Under the pieces are notes generated by a model. That model saw nothing but the letters and a program-made list of their open reading frames with translations. It had not been told where the DNA came from and did not search any database. From NCBI RefSeq assembly GCF_041514305.1, contig NZ_JBGMWH010000008.1:62001-126000 (forward strand): 64,000 bases of DNA, given 5' to 3'. How positions within the stretch are numbered: position 1 is the first letter of the stretch; each line of letters opens with the position of its first letter. This document shows positions 58,127 through 64,000 of this stretch, in pieces. The DNA is from Salinarimonas chemoclinalis. GTDB lineage: Bacteria > Pseudomonadota > Alphaproteobacteria > Rhizobiales > Beijerinckiaceae. The translations under genes were made by a program, and so were the position numbers.

Positions 58127-58183
58127 GGGATCGGTCTCGGCCGGGGCGAGATCAACGGCCGAGCTCGCGTCACCGTTCCCCCG

Positions 58184-58732
58184 TCACGCGCGGCAATGCG
58201 CGCAGGCGCCGGTGATCTCGAGCACCTGCCGGCGCGGCGCGAAGCCCTCCTGGGCCAGCATCTGCCCCACCGCCTTCGCCAGCGGCGCCGGCGCCAGCTC
58301 GTCGACGCCGCCGCAGGCCTCGCAGATCAGGAAGGCGACGAGGTCGTGCGGCGCGTGGGCGTGCGGGCACGCCGTGAAGGCGTTGCGGCTCTCGAGCTTG
58401 TGGGCGAAGCCCTGCTCGATCAGGAAGTCGAGCGCCCGATACACCGCGATCGGCGCGAGCCCGCGGCCGGCCTTGCTCTCCCCGGGTCCCTCGTCCGCGC
58501 CCCTGGCGTTGAGCGCGTCGAGGATCTCGTAGGCACCGAGCGGGGCATGGCTCTCGAGCAACGCCTCCAGCACCGCCCGCCGGATCGGCGTGAGCCGCAC
58601 GCCGCGCTCGGCGCACGCGGCCTCGGCGCCCGCGAGCGCCTCGGGGAGAGCGGCGGCACGGGCGTGCGCGTGGGCGCAGGGAGCCGAGGGATCGTGCGGA
58701 TGCGCGTGGGTCTGATCGTGCTCGTGATCCAT
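58184..58732 (-). CDS. zur: Fur-family regulator, probably Zur, with histidine-rich N-terminus
   Basis: A 182-residue Fur-family repressor. The winged HTH is RLTPIRRAVLEALLESHAPL and IAVYRALDFLIEQGFAHKLE; the dimerisation half has the structural-zinc pairs CEACGG and CAHC and HAHAPHDLVAFLICEACGG. An unusual N-terminal extension (DHEHDQTHAHPHDPS, CAHAHAR) carries about eight His, likely a zinc-binding tail. Zur is favoured over Fur because of the Cys pairs and VAFLICEACGG; target genes are not in view. ATG 58732 is chosen; an upstream ATG at 58843 is less likely. Confidence 0.82.
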   Translation of the reverse strand: MDHEHDQTHAHPHDPSAPCAHAHARAAALPEALAGAEAACAERGVRLTPIRRAVLEALLESHAPLGAYEILDALNARGADEGPGESKAGRGLAPIAVYRALDFLIEQGFAHKLESRNAFTACPHAHAPHDLVAFLICEACGGVDELAPAPLAKAVGQMLAQEGFAPRRQVLEITGACAHCRA

Positions 58733-58817
58733 GCGTGACGATATAGCATCGCAGCGCCGCCCGCGCCACGCGCGGCCGCATTGCCCGCCCCGCTCCCCCC
58801 TGCTAAACCCCGCGGCC

Positions 58818-59702
58818 ATGCGCCACGCGGATCTCCTCATCACCGACGGCTGGGACGGCTATCGCCTGCTCGACACGGGCGAGGGGCGCAAGCTCGAGCG
58901 GTTCGGCGACGTCGTCATGGACCGGCCCGAGCCGCAGGCGATCTGGGCCAAGGGGAACCCCGGCCTCTGGGCGAAGGCGGACGCGGTCTTCGACGCCGCC
59001 GAGGAGGCCGAGCAGGGGGCCTGGCGGTTCGCCCGCGGGCGCCTCGGCGACTGGCCGGTGCCGGTGCGCGACCTCACGATCCTGTGCCGCGCGACCTCGT
59101 TCCGCCATGTCGGCATCTTCCCCGAGCAGATCGTGCACTGGGACTGGATGGAGGCGCGCATCAGGGCCGAGCGGCGGCCGGTCTCGGTGCTCAACCTGTT
59201 CGGCTATACCGGCGTCGCGAGCCTCGTCTGCGCGCGCGCCGGCGCGAAGGTCACGCATGTCGACGCCTCGAAGAAGGCGATCGCCTGGGCCAAGGAGAAC
59301 CAGTCCTCGTCCGGCCTCGACGCCGAGGGCGTGCGCTGGATACTCGACGACGCGGTGAAGTTCGCGCAGCGCGAGATCCGCCGCGGCAACACCTACGACG
59401 CGATCCTGCTCGACCCGCCGCGCTATGGGCGCGGACCGAACGGCGAGGTCTGGCACCTGTTCGAGCACCTGCCGCTGCTGATGGACCTCTCCCGCCAGCT
59501 GCTCTCGAACGAGCCGAGCTTCGTCACGCTCACCGCCTACGCGGTGCGGCTCTCGTTCATGACGCTGCACGAGCTGATGCGCGACGCATTCGGCGCACGG
59601 GGCGGTGCGATCGCGTCGGGCGAGCTCGTCACGGTGGATCAGGCGAACGACCGGCACCTGTCCACCTCGCTCTTCGCGCGCTGGACGCCGGAGGCGCCCT
59701 GA
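58818..59702 (+). CDS. Class I SAM-dependent (rRNA) methyltransferase
   Basis: A 294-residue enzyme with the fold of 23S rRNA m5C/m2G methyltransferases. SAM motif I is VLNLFGYTGVASLVCARAGA, followed by VTHVDASKKAIAWAKENQSS and the catalytic ILLDPPRYGRGPNGEVW. Its N-terminal part (LLITDGWDGYRLLDTGEGRK, IWAKGNPGLW) is typical of an alphaproteobacterial subgroup. ATG 58818 fits this N-terminus. It ends by overlapping the next RNA methyltransferase (TGATG). Confidence 0.88.
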   Translation: MRHADLLITDGWDGYRLLDTGEGRKLERFGDVVMDRPEPQAIWAKGNPGLWAKADAVFDAAEEAEQGAWRFARGRLGDWPVPVRDLTILCRATSFRHVGIFPEQIVHWDWMEARIRAERRPVSVLNLFGYTGVASLVCARAGAKVTHVDASKKAIAWAKENQSSSGLDAEGVRWILDDAVKFAQREIRRGNTYDAILLDPPRYGRGPNGEVWHLFEHLPLLMDLSRQLLSNEPSFVTLTAYAVRLSFMTLHELMRDAFGARGGAIASGELVTVDQANDRHLSTSLFARWTPEAP

Positions 59703-60526
59703 TGGCCGACCACCCCCGGGTGCGCGAGGTGACGAGCCTCTCCAACGCCACCGTGAAGGAGCTGCGCGCGCTGCACGACCGCAAGGGGCGCCGGGAGAGC
59801 GGCCTGTTCCTAGCGGAGGGCGCGCGCACCGCGCTGGAGGCGCTCGACAACGGGCGCGCGCCGGAGATCCTGGTCTATCACCGCGAGGGTCGTGAGCGCG
59901 ACGTCGTGCGCCGGCTGCGAAAGGCCTGCCTCGAGGCAGGCGGCGAGTGCCTCGAGGTCGACGACGCGGTGCTCGCGAAGATCGCGAAGAAGGACAACCC
60001 CCAGAGCGTCGTCGCCGCCTTCCGCTGGACGCGCCGCGGCTTCGACGTGATCGACCCCACCACCGCGCGGGTCTTCGTGGCGCTCGATCGGGTGCGCGAC
60101 CCCGGCAATCTCGGCACGATCGTGCGCACCGCCGACGCGGTGGGGGCGGGGGGCGTGCTGCTCGTCGGCGAGACCTGCGATCCCGCCTCCGTGGAAGCCG
60201 TGCGCGCCTCGATGGGCTCGATCTTCGCCGTGCCGCTGTTCGAGGGGAGCGAGGCGGACGTCCTGGCGCTCGCCGCCCGCTGGCCCGGCAGCGTGGTGGG
60301 CACGGCGCTGCCGGCCTCGACGCACTACCGTCGCGCGGCCCTGCGCCGGCCGATCCTGCTCGTGATGGGCAACGAGCAGGCGGGGGTGACCGACGCGATC
60401 GCGGCCGCCTGCACCGACCTCGTGCGCATCCCCATGCAGGGCCGCGCCGACAGCCTCAACCTCGCGATCGCCACCGCGGTGGCGCTCTACGGGATCGCCG
60501 AGCCGGAGGACACGGCGCTCGGCTGA
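59702..60526 (+). CDS. TrmH/SpoU-family RNA 2'-O-methyltransferase
   Basis: A 274-residue SPOUT enzyme. An N-terminal substrate-binding part (SNATVKELRALHDRKGRRES, FLAEGARTALEALDN) precedes the trefoil knot with LDRVRDPGNLGTIVRTADA, LVMGNEQAGVTDAIAAACT and IPMQGRADSLNLAIATAVA. Target is probably an rRNA position (RlmB-like); not certain. It follows the SAM methyltransferase directly and its end overlaps the convergent Cys-cluster gene by 40 bp. Confidence 0.9.
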   Translation: MADHPRVREVTSLSNATVKELRALHDRKGRRESGLFLAEGARTALEALDNGRAPEILVYHREGRERDVVRRLRKACLEAGGECLEVDDAVLAKIAKKDNPQSVVAAFRWTRRGFDVIDPTTARVFVALDRVRDPGNLGTIVRTADAVGAGGVLLVGETCDPASVEAVRASMGSIFAVPLFEGSEADVLALAARWPGSVVGTALPASTHYRRAALRRPILLVMGNEQAGVTDAIAAACTDLVRIPMQGRADSLNLAIATAVALYGIAEPEDTALG

Positions 60527-61074
60527 GGGCGGTGCTCGGTCTCGAAGCTCGCGATCTCGCGCGGCATGCCCTGCGCGTCGGCGAAGGCGACCATGTCGCG
60601 TCGCACGATCTCCTCGTACTGGCGCGGCGTGCGGATCGTCATGCGCCGGCCGCGGTCGAAGATCACGAGGGGCATGCCGGCGGCGACGCCCGAGCGGAAG
60701 ATCTCGACGAGCGCCGAGCGCTTCCAGGCGAGCGGCCGGTCCGGGTCGACGAAGACGACGAGGGCGTTCTCGAGCGGGTCCTTGTGAAAATAGGCGCCGG
60801 CGTCGAGCGGATGGGGGATGCGCCGGCGGTCCGGGTGGCCCGTGCGCTGGGCGGTGAGGTAGGCGCACTCGTAGGCGCGGCAGGTCTCGGGCCGCTCGGG
60901 CGCGCCGAAGATGCCACAGCCGAGCCCGCCCGCGGCCTGGGCGGCGATGTGCCGGCAGGGGCGGTACATCGGCTTGTCGAGGGCATTGATCGCGGGGAGC
61001 GTGCAGCAAGAGGTGCAGCCGCGGCAGGGAGAGGCCGCGACGCCGAGCTTCGCCTTGCGCTTCGCCTCGCCCAT
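60487..61074 (-). CDS. YkgJ-like cysteine-cluster protein
   Basis: A 195-residue protein with many conserved cysteines: CRGCTSCCTLPAIN near the start, YRPCRHI, GCGIFGAPERPETCRAYECA. This pattern, together with PHPLDAGAYFHKDPLENALV, is like the YkgJ/'zinc- or iron-chelate-binding' family; metal and role unknown. Its last 40 bp overlap the convergent TrmH-family gene. It starts 31 bp after grxD on the same strand. Confidence 0.75.
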   Translation of the reverse strand: MGEAKRKAKLGVAASPCRGCTSCCTLPAINALDKPMYRPCRHIAAQAAGGLGCGIFGAPERPETCRAYECAYLTAQRTGHPDRRRIPHPLDAGAYFHKDPLENALVVFVDPDRPLAWKRSALVEIFRSGVAAGMPLVIFDRGRRMTIRTPRQYEEIVRRDMVAFADAQGMPREIASFETEHRPQPSAVSSGSAIP

Positions 61075-61105
61075 GCCTGTCGGATTCCGCCGCGGGCAGG
61101 ACGCG

Positions 61106-61441
61106 TCAGGCGCCCTGCTTCACCGGCACGCCCTTCTCGGTGAAGAACTGCTGCAGCTCGCCGGACTGGAACATCTCGCGGGTGATGTCGCAGCCGCCGA
61201 CGAACTCGCCCTTCACGTAGAGCTGCGGGATCGTCGGCCAGTTCGAGTAGTCCTTGATGCCCTGGCGGACGCCCTCGTCGTCGAGGACGTTGACGCCCTT
61301 GTAGGGCACGCCGAGGTAGTTGAGGATCTGGACCACCTGGCCCGAGAACCCGCACATGGGGAACTGGGGCGTGCCCTTCATGAAGAGCACGACGTCGTTC
61401 CCCTTCACTTCCGCGTCGATCGTCTGCTGCGCGTCGGCCAT
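61106..61441 (-). CDS. grxD: Monothiol glutaredoxin (Grx4 type)
   Basis: A 111-residue monothiol glutaredoxin with the CGFS active site in KGTPQFPMCGFSGQVVQIL, and PTIPQLYVKGEFVGGCDITR. These proteins carry 2Fe-2S clusters and work with BolA partners, here encoded just upstream (57 bp). ATG 61441. Confidence 0.96.
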   Translation of the reverse strand: MADAQQTIDAEVKGNDVVLFMKGTPQFPMCGFSGQVVQILNYLGVPYKGVNVLDDEGVRQGIKDYSNWPTIPQLYVKGEFVGGCDITREMFQSGELQQFFTEKGVPVKQGA

Positions 61442-61497
61442 GGTCGTCTCCTTGCCCCGGCGTTCAAGGCGCCGGACCTCGATGTGCGAGACCCTCC

Positions 61498-61734
61498 TCA
61501 GGTCTCGGCGGGGATGGTGGTGAGCGCGAGCGCGTGCAGCACGCCGCCCATCCGGCCCTGGAGGGCGGAATAGACCATCTGGTGCTGCTGGACGCGGCTC
61601 TTGCCCTTGAAGGAGGCCGAGGTGACGGTGGCGGCGTAGTGATCGCCGTCGCCGGCGAGATCGCGGATCTCGACGACGGCGTCGGGGATCGCCTCCTTGA
61701 TCATGCGCTCGATCTCGCGCGCGTCCATCGGCAT
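61498..61734 (-). CDS. bolA: BolA-family protein
   Basis: A 78-residue BolA/IbaG protein: REIERMIKEAIPDAVVEIRD, then DHYAATVTSASFKGKSRVQQ, HQMVYSALQGRMGGVLHALAL. The conserved HQMVY and HALA hold the histidines that bind a cluster together with Grx. It lies between purL (15 bp) and grxD; the strong GGGGGAGG ribosome site is inside the purL-bolA gap. Confidence 0.95.
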   Translation of the reverse strand: MPMDAREIERMIKEAIPDAVVEIRDLAGDGDHYAATVTSASFKGKSRVQQHQMVYSALQGRMGGVLHALALTTIPAET

Positions 61735-61749
61735 CGGGTCGCCTCCCCC

Positions 61750-63978
<2,229 letters not shown>

Positions 63979-64000
63979 GATCGAGGTCCCGGCTGTCGCG

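Overview
The window is very GC-rich chromosomal DNA from an alphaproteobacterium, most likely of the Hyphomicrobiales (Methylobacterium/Salinarimonas-like; inferred from gene content, not measured). Supporting signs are the separate petA-petB-petC bc1 operon, a dnaG-rpoD pair in which DnaG has lost most zinc ligands, an HWE-type histidine kinase, a PodJ-like polarity protein, a GTTC-N7-GTTC type LexA box (seen as GAAC-N7-GAAC) upstream of ssb, and a GTA-type holin/GH108 lysis protein.

Layout. 0-6.4 kb: the 5' part of an RluD-type gene, a tRNA-Glu(CUC) with a clear promoter, a LysR/MFS divergent pair, a CtaG-like oxidase assembly protein, and a folate block in which folP overlaps a folB-folK gene fusion. 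6.4-9.7 kb: an ATPase + TOPRIM-like pair (candidate defence cassette) behind argG. 9.9-15.3 kb: a kappa-GST-like isomerase, petABC with a terminator, mtnP and apt (5'-methylthioadenosine and adenine salvage). 15.4-17 kb: a DUF4258/HTH toxin-antitoxin-like pair and SOS-controlled ssb. 17-22.4 kb: pcaF thiolase, arfB, small proteins, an outer-membrane barrel and a CFA synthase. 22.4-25 kb: a visibly disturbed region with a truncated MFS start, an intact HEPN + Phd-MNT fusion pair with a palindromic operator, an HWE kinase, and a broken second HEPN copy. 25-29.2 kb: dnaG and rpoD. 29.2-31 kb: two divergent toxin-antitoxin modules (ParDE, the ParE lacking a stop codon, and Xre-RES).

31-41.2 kb: DUF3047, an FtrA-like regulator with a divergent rhodanese, a fused holin-endolysin, an iron-type ABC transporter lacking its ATPase gene, trmL, an ABC exporter and ispG. 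41.2-43.5 kb: a less GC-rich island with a TumE-like toxin and a large HTH/degenerate-IrrE fusion. 43.5-49.1 kb: an M20 dipeptidase, a 43-bp perfect inverted repeat, DUF3429, an HD-GYP protein and a TIGR02186/TauE pair. 49.2-55.5 kb: a 1405-residue PodJ-like Sel1 protein, a second Sel1 protein and a ThiE-like protein. 55.7-64 kb: DUF2798, DUF533 and DUF2254 proteins, a histidine-rich Zur-like regulator, two RNA methyltransferases, and a purL-bolA-grxD-YkgJ-like operon.

Housekeeping genes form the backbone. At least six accessory cassettes (ATPase/TOPRIM, DUF4258/HTH, HEPN/Phd-MNT, ParDE, Xre-RES, TumE/HTH-IrrE) sit between them, each next to a conserved gene. All families were assigned by reading motifs; no database search was possible.
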